Origin: Ipomoea triloba
Taxonomy: Eukaryota > Streptophyta > Magnoliopsida > Solanales > Convolvulaceae
Length of the DNA stretch: 64,000 nt
Direction of reading: 5' to 3'
Assembly: GCF_003576645.1 (NCBI RefSeq)
Contig: NC_044918.1
Span: 25,039,113-25,103,112, forward strand
Within the stretch, counting starts at the first letter, position 1, and each line of letters opens with the position of its first letter. The notes beneath the pieces were generated by a model that worked only from the letters and a program-made list of their open reading frames with translations, did no database searches and was not told the origin of the DNA. Positions 34,389 to 46,254 of this stretch are shown piece by piece. The position numbers and the translations under genes are program-made.

Positions 34389-34403
34389 CGCCGTTGCCGG
34401 GGA
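34386..34403 (+). promoter_or_regulatory. Primer-binding site, tRNA-Asp (Athila-2)
   Basis: TGGCGCCGTTGCCGGGGA, identical to the Athila-1 site, five bases after the LTR end at 34380. Confidence 0.85.
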
Positions 34404-34576
34404 ATTATTTATTGTGCAGTTTGTTTTTTTCCCTTTGCTTAATTTTGCTTTCAAAAAAAAAAAACAAAAAAAAAATAGTTACTTAATACTTGTTTCTTTG
34501 TTTCCATTTTGCTTTAAATCATTCTACCTGTTTTTTTATTTTATTTTGCTTGTTAGTTTATTTGTTCTTCTAATTT

Positions 34577-36264
34577 ATGCAAGGTCGTCGTTCCTTAAAA
34601 CCTACACTTTTGCCTTTGGACGACAACATTGATAAGAAAAAGAAAAAGAAAAAGCCTTTAGCTTTTGAAAATCCTAATCCTAAACCACAAGAACCATCCG
34701 CAGCAATGGATGCACTTCCTCAAGCCAACCCTCAACCAAACCGTCAACCCAACCCTAGGCTAATGAAAGACTTCGGTAGGCCCCAAGTAGGAGGTTCACC
34801 CTCTTGTATAGTGCTTACTGATGCAGCCAGGAACTATGAGCTAAAGACGGTCCATTACAACCAGCTGCCGTCTTTTCACGGTTCAGCAAGCGAAGATGCC
34901 CTTACCTTTATCAGGGATTTCTACGGGATAGTCCAACACTTCCCGTTGAATGACTTGACCGAGGATGCACTAAGGATGAGGTGTTTCCCATACACCTTGA
35001 AAGATGCAGCAAAAACATGGTTCATGACTCTTACACCTGGATCCCTTCGGACATGGCCGGAGGTGTATAATAAGTTTATTGGTAAGTTCTATTCCCATGC
35101 GAAAACTGCTGAATTGAGAAGAAAAATTGTGACCTTTTCGCAAGCTGAAGGCGAACCATTCTATGAGGCATGGGAAAGGTTCAACATGTTGCTCATTCAA
35201 TGCGCCCACCATGGCTACCCATTGGAGCTTCAAAATCAAACTTTCTATGATGGTTTGACTCAAACCAGCCAATCAATGGTTGACAATGCGGCTGGAGGTG
35301 CCATGGGAGAAAAAACTACGGAGGAAACCTTAGCATTGTATGAAATGCTAGGGGCAAACTCCCAACAAAAGAGCGTCAGGGGACGGACGCCAGGTATGTA
35401 TGAAGTTAATTCAAATGCTGGGTTGGAAATTCAAGTGTCTGAGTTAGCTAAACAAGTGAAAAGCATGTATTCTATGATGAGTATGAAGCAAAACAATGCG
35501 TCTATGGTGGACGAAGATATTCATAATTTTGAACAGGCCAATGCTATGAATAGTTTCAATCTTCATAATTTTGAACAGGCCAATGCTATGAATAGTTTCA
35601 ATCAAAGGAATTTTGAACAGGCCAATGCTATGAATAGTTTCAATCAAAGGCCTAGAAATGACGCCAATGCTATGAATAGTTTCAATCAAAGGCCTAGAAA
35701 TGACCCGTATTCTATGAATAGTTTCAATCAAAGGCCTAGAAATGACCCGTATTCTAATTCTTATAATCCGGGTTGGAAAAACCATCCCAATTTTTCTTGG
35801 AATAATAACTAGAATAATTTTCAACCTATTGCTCCACCTCAACCGAAAAAACCATCTTGGGAGGATTCTTTAGATATTTTCATACAGAATTGTAATAGAC
35901 AGCAAGAAGCAAATAACCAGCGGTTCCAAATGCAACAAGAAGCAAACGATCAACGGTTCCAACGAACAGAGACATCAGTTGCTAAAACTGAGGCTTCACT
36001 TGCCAGAAATGAAGCTTCCATGAGAAAGTTGGAAGTCCAAGTGGGGCAAATTGCCGAAGCTCTACAAGGCCATGTGCCAGGTAAGTTGCCTAGCCAACCT
36101 GAAGAAGCTAAGGTTATGACTGTGTTAAGAAGTGGTAGAGTTATTGAAAATGTTGTTAAAGAAAATACCACTTCTAAACAAGTTGAAATAGTTGAAAATT
36201 TGAATGTTGATAATGATGCTAATAAGGATGAACCCAAATTGCATAAATCTAATGATCCTTATGT
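34577..36264 (+). pseudogene. Athila-type Gag, one internal stop
   Basis: The frame encodes a gypsy Gag. A basic, Pro-rich N-terminus leads into the Retrotrans_gag core (AAKTWFMTLTPGSLRTWPEV near residue 140, then WERFNMLLIQCAHHGY near 195). After the core lie five tandem repeats of about 14 residues built on NAMNSFNQR (35540-35750). The frame is cut by TAG at 35810 inside an Asn-rich stretch and then stays open to the Sirevirus insertion at 36265. The downstream part (QRFQRTETSVAKTEASLARN and on) looks like a coiled coil. Translation continues in the same frame after the Sirevirus at 48372, so before that insertion gag and protease formed one frame apart from the stop. Confidence 0.85.
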
Positions 36265-36269
36265 GCCCC

Positions 36270-38458
36270 TGTTATGAATAAAATTGTAATAGTTTTGATG
36301 AGCCAATTTGTAATTTTAAAAATCCCCTATTTTATTTTTAGAGTGTAGAGTTTGGACCCGAAAGGCAAGTCATGACAATAGTTTGGTTCGAATTATTGTG
36401 TTATAGAATTCTTTGTGTCATGACTCTTGTAAGTCATTTGCTTCCACTATACACATGAGTGTATATGATCCAATGGACAAGGCCAAATTATTGTTGCTAG
36501 AAGACTCGAGTTTGAATCCTATTGCAAACATTTTGAGCTTTGGAGAGCAAGGAATGGAGCTAGTAGTATCACGGCTCAAAGTCAATATTTTGGTCAATGG
36601 AGGAAGTTTAAGTCAAATGGTCAAAGCCGAGAAAAGTTCAAGATCCACTATCTCTACACCATACGCTATACAATGCTAAGAAGGATCAAATATATTTATT
36701 TGATGGATATGATTGAATGAGCTGAAATGAAGAAATGGTTAAAGACTTGAGCATATATCTAATGGTCAAGCGTTCGAATCCTATTTGCTACATTTTATTA
36801 CTAAGGAAGAAGCTTGGGAGCAAGTTACACGGCCAAAGTCTTTGAGAGCTAAATTTTGGTCAATAGAGCTACCTATGGAGCTAGTTTGGTCAATGGAGGA
36901 AGTCAAAGAATAGAGCTACCTATGGAGCTAGTTTGGTCAATGGAGGAAGTCAAAGTCAACATGGAGTAACTTTGCATGGATTATATACGCGTGAACACTA
37001 CACCATTTCTACACGCGTGAAGGCTAATTTAAAGCACTATGGAGCATGCTATGGAGCAACTAAGAGTGTGACTTACACTTAGTCATTTTTGCATGTCTCA
37101 AATATTTTAGGTTCAGTACGTAATATCCTGAACCAGAAGAAATTTGAAGGTGGTGATTTTCTGAAGATCATTGTTTATACTCAAGCAAGAACCACCCGGA
37201 AAAATATTTTGAAAGATCAACTTGCCCAAGATCAAAATCAAGAATACAACAAAGTCAAGAATATCAAGCTCTGAAGGATACAAAGTCTGCAATATCAAGC
37301 TGAAAAGGCAACAAAGTCAAAAATTGGAGGCTACAAGTTTCAAGGATCAATCAAGCCATAAAAGAAGACTTTGTGAACAATTTACAGAGGTGATTTGTCA
37401 AAAGTTACCAGCGACATTAAATGTGCAGATCAAATTGAAGATTTTATCAGATAAAATTGGCAAGTTATCAAATCAACGGTATGGTCATTAAATGAGAAGG
37501 TATGGCCATCAAGATCAGATTGGAATGACCAATCAGATCAAGTGAACGTTCAAAATTTGAATGTTCATAACGGGCAAATAATTCTTTGAATTATAAAAAG
37601 CCCAAGAAGACTTGAAGAACAACACGAGGACGAGATACACGGTAGAGAAGAAAGTGGTATTGAGCGGTGAATGCAATCAAAATACAAAGTGCTGAGATAT
37701 TGAACTATACACGAGAGGAATTCAAATCTTAAAAAAGAAATCTTTATTTCTTTGAACAACAGTTGTATCTCTACCGAGGGTAGAAAGGAGTGTAGCTGGG
37801 TGCGTAACACTCGGGTGAACTAAGTGAAGCTTTGTGCGTAACACTTTGTTGGAACGTAGCTTTGTGCGTAGCGTTCAGGAACGTAGCTTTGTGCGTAGCG
37901 TTCGTGGAGCGTAGCTTTGTGCGTAGCGCTCGGGAGCTTAGCTTTGTGCGAAGAGCTCGTGGTTGAGTGTAGCTTTGTGCGTAGCACTCGGGAGTTTCAC
38001 TATTGTATCTGGGTGATTGAAGATAGTAGAAACCTTCCTTGGAGCAAGGAAGAAGTGGAGTAGGAGAATTACACAATCTCCGAACCACTATAAATCTCTG
38101 CATCTCATTTACCTTACTGCACTTTACATATTTGCATGTTTTAACTCACTAACCCTTTACGTACTGCGTTGATCATATCATATGGGTTTGTGTGTTCCCA
38201 CGTTCGCATGTGGCTCAAACTTTGCATACATATTCTTTGAGCTTTTCTAAGTATTTCCAACGTATTGCATGTCAAGTATCTCTTCAGTTTTACGCAGCTT
38301 TGTTTTATAGCACTTTACCGTACGATATTCCGCTGCACATTTCAAGTTGAATTTATTCACTTGAAATCTCTCTGGTTGAAGTGTTATAAAGTTTTTAATT
38401 GTTTGAGAAGTCTATTCACCCCCCCCTCTAGACTTCTCCCACCCTATCGGGACCAACA
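36270..38458 (+). repeat. 5' LTR of the Sirevirus
   Basis: TGTTATGAATAAAA to GGGACCAACA, 2189 bp. It is longer than its partner by 77 bp. A duplicated stretch containing gagctacctatggagctagt at about 36870-36935 accounts for much of this. It carries the aacgtagctttgtgcgtagc minisatellite at 37828-37990 and the C-rich tract at 38418-38427. Confidence 0.9.
37828..37990. repeat. Minisatellite in the Sirevirus 5' LTR
   Basis: agctttgtgcg recurs at 37828, 37858, 37885, 37913, 37940 and 37971, spacing 27-31 bases, with variable gcgttc/gcgctc/agctcg parts. The same array is present in the 3' LTR at about 47737-47900. Confidence 0.85.
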
Positions 38459-38460
38459 AG

Positions 38461-38472
38461 TGGTATCAGAGC
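38461..38472 (+). promoter_or_regulatory. Primer-binding site, initiator tRNA-Met (Sirevirus)
   Basis: TGGTATCAGAGC two bases after the LTR end. Confidence 0.9.
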
Positions 38473-38525
38473 GGTTGTCTATTGAGTCAATATTTGACTG
38501 CTAGATAGATCTCATAACCTTCAAG

Positions 38526-41500
38526 ATGAAGAGAGACTTGGCTCCGAACCTATTATTTTCAATAGATAAATTTGATGATTGGAAAATACGTATGCAGGTC
38601 CATCTATCCGCATTACACGATGAAATGTGGGAAGTAATTACTAGCGGTCTGATCAAAATTCTTAAAGCCAATACCGCAACTGCACAGACGAGCACAACAC
38701 CGCAAAACATTCCTAAACCCAAAGAGGAATGGACTCCTGAAGACAGACAACGAAACAACTTGGACAACATTGCCAAGGATACACTATTCAAAGCTATCGA
38801 CGATGCAACGTTTCCAAAGGTCCGAAAATGCAAAACCGCAAAAGATGTTTGGGAAACACTAGTCAAAATGGGCGAAGGAGACGAGCAAGAAAAAGAGAAC
38901 AAACTCATAATAGCACTAAATAAATTTGAGGATTTCAAAATGCTAAATGGTGAGAGCATAGCCGAAATGGAAGCAAGATTTATTAAAGTCTTGGGAGAAA
39001 TTGCTTATCTTGGAAAGGAGATTGATCAGAAGGAAATATCACTCAAAATTCTACGTGGACTACCGTCAAATTGGGACATGAAAGTCACGGCCATGCGAGA
39101 CCATAGAGATCTCAAAACTCTTACAACCGACAAGCTCTTTAGTGATCTAAAAGCTTATGAGTTTGAGATGAAGACAAGAAAAGAAGAGGAACGCGAAGAA
39201 AGAAATAACGCACTAGTCACTGAACAACCGTCTACATCGAGGTCAGTAGATAATAGTGAATTTTTATCTGACGAAAATTTTGCTTTGTTTGTTAAGAAAT
39301 TTAAGAAGTTCATGAGGAAAAAGAACAACAAAAAATTTCCTCAAGCCAGCACACCCAGATGGACGAAAAAGGAAGCTCCAGATGCAAACTTGTGTTACAA
39401 TTGTAGAAAGCCAGGACACTTTATGGCAGAATATCCTTATCCAAAAGTGAGCAAAAACCAAGGTGATAATGCTCAGGAGGACACCAAGGCAAAAGAAAGA
39501 AGATTTAAGAAAGACAAAAGAAAAGCTTTAATTAGTGACCCACTTGAGTCAAGTGATAGTGATGAGTCATCTAGTGGAGAAAGAGACACCTCAAAGGATG
39601 ACAATGCTTTATTCTGCATGGATGCTTCAAGTAGTTCATCAACTCAAGATTTATGCTTAATGGCGCATGAAGTTGAAGAAGATGAGGAAGTTTGGTACTT
39701 CGATAGTGGATGTTCGCATCACATGACTGGAAATAAATCTAGTCTAGTGAATTTTAAGAATATCGAAGGACCAAAAGTAGTTTTTGGAGGAAAAGATCGA
39801 TACGGCCAAACCAAAGGAATCGGAACAGTTGAACGTAACGGATTAAAAGTCGAAGACGTATCTTACGTGGAAGGTCTCAAATTCAATCTCTTCAGTACAA
39901 GTCAATTTTGTGACAAAGGTTATTTAGTGGAATTTTTCAAAGACAAATGTCAAGTGAAAAATGAAACTACTGGAGAAATTGTACTACAAGGAACGAGAAA
40001 GAGGAACATGTATGTTGTTGATTGGTCTACAACAAAAGAGTCAATATGCTTAGTTGCCAACAACAATAACGCTACAAGCTAGGAATGGCACAAGAAGCTG
40101 AATCATCTGAATTTCAAAACAATCAACAAGCTCGCAGCAAATGATCTAGTCAAAGAACTACCCAAAATAGCTTACAGGAAAGATCAGATTTGCGATGCAT
40201 GCCAAAGAGGAAAGCAAATCAAATCTTCATTCAAGTCAAAGACACAAGAATCATCATCAAAACCTCTTAGTCTACTACACATGGATTTATTTGGTCCAGT
40301 AGACCCAGTAAGTATGGGTGGTAAGAAATATACACTTGTTATTGTTGATGATTTTTCCAGGTACACATGGACTATTTTTCTCAACAAGATAAACGAAGTT
40401 GAAAGGAAGCTACCAGAATTGTTGAAACAACTTCAAATCGAAAAGGAACTCAAAATTGCAAAAATATGTACGGATAGAGGTACAGAGTTCGTAAATGGCG
40501 TGATTCAAGACTACTGCATCATGCAAGGAATTCTACATCAATTATCAGCTGCAAGGACACCGCAACAAAACGGTGTTGCCGAAAGAAGAAACCGAACGCT
40601 CAAGGAAGCCGCACGAGTAATGATTATGGCAGCCGACTTACCGAAACGATTTTGGGCAGAAGCAATTAATACTGCTTGCTACACCCAGAATAGAAGCCTT
40701 ATCAACAAGCTGCACAACAAAACACCATATGAATTATGGAAAGGGAGAAAACCTAATCTTATCTATTTTCATTCTTTTGGATGCAAATGTTTTGTTCTGA
40801 ATAATGGCAAAAGCTATCTGAAAACTTTTGATGAGCGTGCAGATGAAGCTATATTCCTTGGATATTCATCTACCAGCAAAGCATTCAGAGTATGGAATAA
40901 ATCTATGATGGTGGTAGAAGAATCAATCCATGTTGTGTTCGATGAATCGTCAAAAGTCAAGGAAATTGATGATCCAGAAATTGGTAATAATGTTCCAAAT
41001 AATTTTATTATTAGTAATGAAGCTTCAAGAGACAATGTTTTACAGGGATTAAAAGATCTGGAAATTAAAGACTCCAATACAGAGCAAAATGGCGCACCAG
41101 GCGCAAGAAATTCAAGAAATGAAGAAGTGGAAGTTGTAGAGCAAGTTGAAGTGGAAGTGGAACCTATAGAGGAAGTTGTGGAGGAAGTTGGAATTAGTGG
41201 TGGGACCCAAAGTGAACCCACTAATTTTCCCTCTCTCTCTACACGTGAAGATGAACCCACTCTGCCACCCACTTCACAAAACATTTTTCAACCAGATTTG
41301 AGATGGCTCAAAAATCATCCACATGATTTAATTATTAGAGATGTGCATGAAGGCGTGAAAACTAGATCAATTGCAAGAGACGCAATGTTCTCGTGTTTCC
41401 TATTTCAGATCGAACCCAAGGAGATAGATGAAGCTTTAAGTGATCCTAGTTGGATTGAAGCCATGCAAGAAGAGCTGAATCAATTCCAAAGAAACGACGT

Positions 41501-42905
41501 ATGGGAGCTTGTTCCAAGACCAGGCAATCACAATGTAATCGGTACAAAATGGGTCTTCCGGAACAAAGCAAACGAAGATGGCACCATTGTTAGGAATAAA
41601 GCAAGACTGGTCGCAAAAGGCTATTCACAAGAAGAAGGAATAGATTTTGATGAGACTTTTGCTCTAGTGGCGAGATTAGAAGCACTCCGCATTTTCCTAG
41701 CATATGCAGCGTACAAAAATTTTACAGTCTACCAAATGGACGTAAAAAGTGCATTTCTGAACGGTTTACTTGAAGAGGAAGTTTATGTTGAGCAACCACC
41801 CGGATTTGAGGTAAAAGGTTATGTTGACAAAGTCTATAAACTAAAGAAAGCATTATATGCGTTAAAACAAGCACCTCGAGCTTGGTACGATACCCTATCA
41901 ATGTTCTTAATTAGTTGTGGTTTTACCAAAGGACTAGTTGACAAAACCTTATTTAGAATTCAAGAAAATAATCACATTTTATTAGTGCAAATTTATGTTG
42001 ATGATATTATTTTTGGAAGTATTGATAAATCTTTATGTGAGAAATTTTCTAAGCTCATGCAGAACATGTTTGAAATGAGCATGATGGGTGAATTGAACTA
42101 CTTCCTTGGACTACAAGTTAAACAAATGAAGGAAGGAATTTTCATAAATCAAGCCAAGTACACCAGAGACTTGATCAGAAAATTTGGCTTAGAAGGAAAA
42201 AGCTCAGTCAAAATTCTCATGAGTACAGCACATCGATTAGATAAAGATGACGAAGGAATGGACGTTGATCCTACGATCTACCGAGGAATGATTGGATCTT
42301 TGCTATACCTCACTGCGAGTAGATCGAATATATCTTACTCAGTGGGTGTATGTGCGAGATTTCAGTCAAAGCCGAAAAATAGTCATCTTGACGCTACGAA
42401 GAAAATCATACGATACCTCAAAGGAACAATCAATGTTGGATTATGGTATCCAAAGGAAGGTAATTTTGAACTAACCGGATATTCAGATGCAGATTTTGCA
42501 GGTTGCAAAATTGATCGAAAAAGTACCTCCGGAACATGCCAGTTCTTAGGGGGAAGGTTAGTTTCATGGTTCAGTAAGAAACAAAACTCCATTGCAACAA
42601 GCACAGGCGAAGCCGAATATATCGCAGCAGGAAGTTGCTGTTCGCAAATTTTATGGATGAAGCAACAGTTGAAGGATTACAGAATTAATTGCGAGGACGT
42701 TAGTATTTTCTGTGACAATACTAGCGCGATTGCGATCTCACAAAATCCTGTACTTCATTCACGAACGAAGCATATCGACGTACGACATCATTTTATCCGA
42801 GACCACGTCGAAAAGAAGGATTTAAGGATCGATCATATCCCTACAGAAAATCAAATTGCAGACATTCTCACAAAACCGTTGTGTGAATCTCGCTTCGCAA
42901 CCTAA
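38526..42905 (+). pseudogene. Sirevirus gag-pol, one internal stop
   Basis: One frame of 1459 codons starts 53 bases after the primer-binding site and contains, in order, five blocks. (1) Gag (FDDWKIRMQVHLSALHDEMW). (2) A zinc knuckle at residues 290-303 in which the fourth ligand is Tyr instead of Cys. (3) The protease motif DSGCSHHMTG (Asp393). (4) The integrase, HHCC region after 40083, core D in HMDLFG, D in CTDRGTEF, E in GVAERRN. (5) RT (YVDD at 1157-1160) and RNase H ([38 protein letters not shown]). A TAG stop at 40080 (codon 519) precedes the integrase HHCC region. [11 protein letters not shown] has Leu where Pro is usual. The rest of the frame is open, so decay is light. Confidence 0.9.
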
Positions 42906-43644
42906 GGCACGAAATGGGGATGATCGAAATCAGCTAAGTATTTTATTTTATGCCAAGTGTTTCTATTTTAACTGCATGTGGCGTGTTTATGTGATCCTAG
43001 CTGAAGCTATGTTTTTGCTTGTTTTACAAGTATGTTTTACGTGTTACATGCATAGCCTATGTGTATTTAATTTTCACCTGCTTTTTTTTTTACTAAGGTG
43101 AGTCACCCTTACACGTGTGTTTATGTATGCAGTAGAAATGATTATGTTTCACTTGCTTCTTATCTTTTTAGATAAAATTGTTTTAGTTGGATAGTTTGGT
43201 AATTTTCGTGTGTCCCTACATGCCTGTACATTCTTTTATTTTGTTTTTAGCATATGATTGCTCTTATGAAATAAATGTTGTTGCATATTTTTATTTTTTT
43301 TTGCATGGGACTATTCACATGAATAATCTTGAGCTATCCAAGTCAATAAAATACCCGCCTTTTGACCGAGGTTGACTTACAATAGCCGAATCAATCCCTC
43401 AATATTCCCAAAAACACCCTTATTCGAACAAGGAGTGGTTTTTTTTAATAAAAGGGCATTGTAGTCTTTTTACCCTTGTCTAGCTTTTATAAAAATACCC
43501 CGTCTCTCTCCTTCCACCCAAACCCAAATCAAAACCCAAACCCTTCATCTTCCTCACTATCCTCACGCATCACCATAGCCAACAAGCTTAAAATCTCCAA
43601 AATCCTACATCAAAAATTCTACCCATTCCAAATTCATTTCATAA
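42906..43644. other. Sirevirus spacer between pol and ORF3
   Basis: About 740 non-coding bases, T-rich, without credible ORF. A spliced message would need an acceptor here; none stands out convincingly. Confidence 0.5.
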
Positions 43645-45873
43645 ATGGATTCTACTCAACCCAACTCTCCTACCCAACACCAACCCGTTGAAATAAATCA
43701 ACATGTCACCAAGGTTTCGCAAGGGTACCTACTCGAAAATGAGGATTTTCTCAACAAGGCTAGAAACAAGTATTTTGCTCAAGCATTACTCACGGGAATG
43801 GAACAAAGCAATCTCCTAAAGGTATGCAACTATCATTTTCAAGGAGCTTTCGTTGATGCATCTTTACAGTTTTTCGAGCATGCTACATACGCCAATGGTG
43901 TGATTTCATCTACTGTTAATGATACTACTGTGGAGGTTGTTGCTAGTGATATTAGAGATGTTTATGCTTTTCCTGAGAATGCTTTGCCTGTTGATGATAT
44001 TATGTTTGATCATGATGAGTTTTGGAGAGTTGTGCGTGTGAATGAACTGAAAGTTGTCCCGGATTTTTCTGGATACAAAGTGGAGTTGAAGTGGGAATTT
44101 GAGTTGTTGTCAGATGTGATACAAAAGTGTGTGTATCATCTGCTGGGAGGAAATGACAAATTGTCTCTCAAGTATGCCCGAGCAATGTATGTCGTGTTTC
44201 ACGGGATAAGTGTTGATTGGAGTAGATCAATGTTCGAGAGGTTATGTCATTTTGTGAAAGTTAAAGGCCATGTAGGGTACGGCCTTTTGGTTTGTGAAAT
44301 TTTAAGGAGGAAAGGTGTAAGGATTGGTGCTGTTAAGGGCTTGACTCGTGACAACTTTGTGTTAAAAAGAAATAAGAAGAGAAAGCCAAGGGAAATGACG
44401 TGTTTGACACAAGGTGAAGGTTGTTCCCGTCCGAGAAGAGAAAATATTGTTGATCTAAATTTACCAAGCCAAGGAGGAACTAGTCTTGAGATTGTTGGTG
44501 TTGCCGAAGGTGTTCGTGATGGTATAGCCGAAAGTGAACAAGCCGAAAGGAATGAACCGAGAACCACTTTAAGCCAAGTTCTTGAGAGTGTTGGATTAAA
44601 CACTCCAAGTGAAGGTTTAACCCGTGGAAATGAAGAAGAAGTTGAGGAAGAACAAGAAAACTTTCATGTGCATTTTGATGTTGAGGCCGAGACAAGAGAT
44701 GAAGTGCCAAATATTGAGAATTTTGTGGAACCACCCGTGGAGGAAATTGGAGAGCTACCCGTAGAGGAACCCATAGAGAAACTTGAAGAGCAACATGTAG
44801 AGCATGTTGTGGAGGAAATTGGAGTTCAAGTTGGGAGTTCAAGTGGAACACAAAGTGAAACTTTGGATAGTCTACGAACCGAATTGGAGCAACACTTTGA
44901 GCACATTAAAGATGGATTCGAAGACTTTAATGAGAGATTTGAGAATTCTACCAAGGCCACGAATGATAAAATTCAAGCCTTGAGTGACAAGATGAATGAA
45001 ATGGAGAAGAAAATTGCAAGAATTAGTCCAGTAATGCGTGATGAAGTCACGGCATTGAAGGCCGAGTGGAGTGTCAATTTTCAAAAGGACAAAGCTGCAA
45101 TGGCTGAAATAATTCAAGCTCAAAAGGGTGAAGTTACCATTTTAAAGGGCATGTACAAGCACCAAATGCAACAGTTGGAAGAATTGAAGAAAACTGTTGA
45201 CAATTTCTGCAAAATTCAAAATGAGGAAGTCCAAAAAGTAAGAGAAGAAAATGCAACAATCTATGGCACTTGTAATTCATTAGTTGATTTGTTGCATGAC
45301 ATGGCCAAGGACATCAAAGAACTCAAAGGAAAGCAAGAAGAATGCCTCTCTCTTGATCGTGAGATTCAGGTGCAACAGAAAGGGGATGCACACTTTTTCC
45401 CGAGAATATTAGATGCTGCCAAAACAGGGGGAAGAAAGGTCAATCAATTTGGCCAAGTTGGTTCGAGTTCCACCGCACCTACTCAGAGGGAACGAACACA
45501 GGGGGAAGGAGTAAAATCAACTTTTAAAATTTTTGCTAACCCCGCAGGAAATGTATTTTCTATATTTACAGCCCCAAGGCAGGCAAGTCAACCGAATACA
45601 CCCGCGATGACCGATCAGGAGCGCGAAGACCGAATGGTGGATTTATTTGCCGATCATTTTGGAGTCACACACGATGCTATCTTGGATCAAGAAGAAAGAA
45701 ACCCAAGAGAATGCGCGAGATGGTATTTGCGTGGAGTTTTTTCCGCAAATGATCTACGTGAGGCCGCAGAATGCTACAAAATTGGTAGAGTATTTCAAAA
45801 ATTCTACCACTTAGAAGATAAGGATGACTTTGGTAAGCTAAGGAAAAGGATAAATAGTATGTTGGACATTTAA
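43645..45873 (+). CDS. Sirevirus third ORF (env-position protein)
   Basis: An uninterrupted 742-codon frame lies where Sireviruses carry their so-called envelope-like gene. Residues 1-260 form a globular-looking part (for example KYARAMYVVFHGISVDWSRS) that loosely resembles the plant transposon-associated domains found in other retroelement extra ORFs, followed by a Lys/Arg patch. Residues 280-400 are Glu/Val-rich with imperfect repeats of the EEIGELPVEEP type. Residues 405-590 are strongly predicted by eye as coiled coil (heptads through EMEKKIARISPVM and QMQQLEELKKTVDNF). A Ser/Thr/Gln-rich linker and a charged C-terminus follow. I see no signal peptide or membrane span, so an envelope role is not supported by sequence. 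It is open although gag-pol has a stop. Confidence 0.8.
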   Translation: MDSTQPNSPTQHQPVEINQHVTKVSQGYLLENEDFLNKARNKYFAQALLTGMEQSNLLKVCNYHFQGAFVDASLQFFEHATYANGVISSTVNDTTVEVVASDIRDVYAFPENALPVDDIMFDHDEFWRVVRVNELKVVPDFSGYKVELKWEFELLSDVIQKCVYHLLGGNDKLSLKYARAMYVVFHGISVDWSRSMFERLCHFVKVKGHVGYGLLVCEILRRKGVRIGAVKGLTRDNFVLKRNKKRKPREMTCLTQGEGCSRPRRENIVDLNLPSQGGTSLEIVGVAEGVRDGIAESEQAERNEPRTTLSQVLESVGLNTPSEGLTRGNEEEVEEEQENFHVHFDVEAETRDEVPNIENFVEPPVEEIGELPVEEPIEKLEEQHVEHVVEEIGVQVGSSSGTQSETLDSLRTELEQHFEHIKDGFEDFNERFENSTKATNDKIQALSDKMNEMEKKIARISPVMRDEVTALKAEWSVNFQKDKAAMAEIIQAQKGEVTILKGMYKHQMQQLEELKKTVDNFCKIQNEEVQKVREENATIYGTCNSLVDLLHDMAKDIKELKGKQEECLSLDREIQVQQKGDAHFFPRILDAAKTGGRKVNQFGQVGSSSTAPTQRERTQGEGVKSTFKIFANPAGNVFSIFTAPRQASQPNTPAMTDQEREDRMVDLFADHFGVTHDAILDQEERNPRECARWYLRGVFSANDLREAAECYKIGRVFQKFYHLEDKDDFGKLRKRINSMLDI

Positions 45874-46240
45874 ATTTATTCCTAGCTTACTTTAATATTG
45901 CAAGTTCATGAGATGATATTTTGTGACATAATTCGAATTGTTATGTAATAGTTCGAATTAATGGGTCTTATGCTATATATATCTATCTTTATTAGTTTTA
46001 TGTGTTATGGCTTTTAATTTGACTTTAATTATTTGTAGTATGCATGTTGGTACAAAATTAAAATTCAAGATGGATTAACCCAACAATGCATAATCTTTCG
46101 TACAAGTCAAAAATAAAAAGCCGTAGGTCAATAATCTTTGAAAACTCATCGTAATGGCTAGTCGCAATAAAATTGAAAAATAAAATCAGTTGATTTCTAG
46201 ACTGAGCCAAATATGATTGAGTATAGGTTTTGGCATCATC

Positions 46241-46254
46241 AAAAAGGGGGAAAT
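46241..46254 (+). promoter_or_regulatory. Polypurine tract of the Sirevirus
   Basis: aaaaagggggaaat lies directly before the 3' LTR at 46255. Shorter copies of the agggggaag theme occur upstream inside ORF3 (about 45426 and 45501). Confidence 0.75.

Noticed and set aside
37828..37990. Possible CRISPR-like regular repeat
   Set aside because: Spacing is 27-31 bases with no unique spacers, and the array is duplicated in both LTRs. It is a plant retroelement minisatellite.
38459..38475. tRNA-like gtggtatcagagcgg sequence
   Set aside because: It is the primer-binding site of the Sirevirus, not a tRNA gene. No cloverleaf surrounds it.
43645..45873. Calling the Sirevirus third ORF an envelope glycoprotein
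   Set aside because: No signal peptide, membrane span or fusion-like segment is visible. Position alone does not establish that role.
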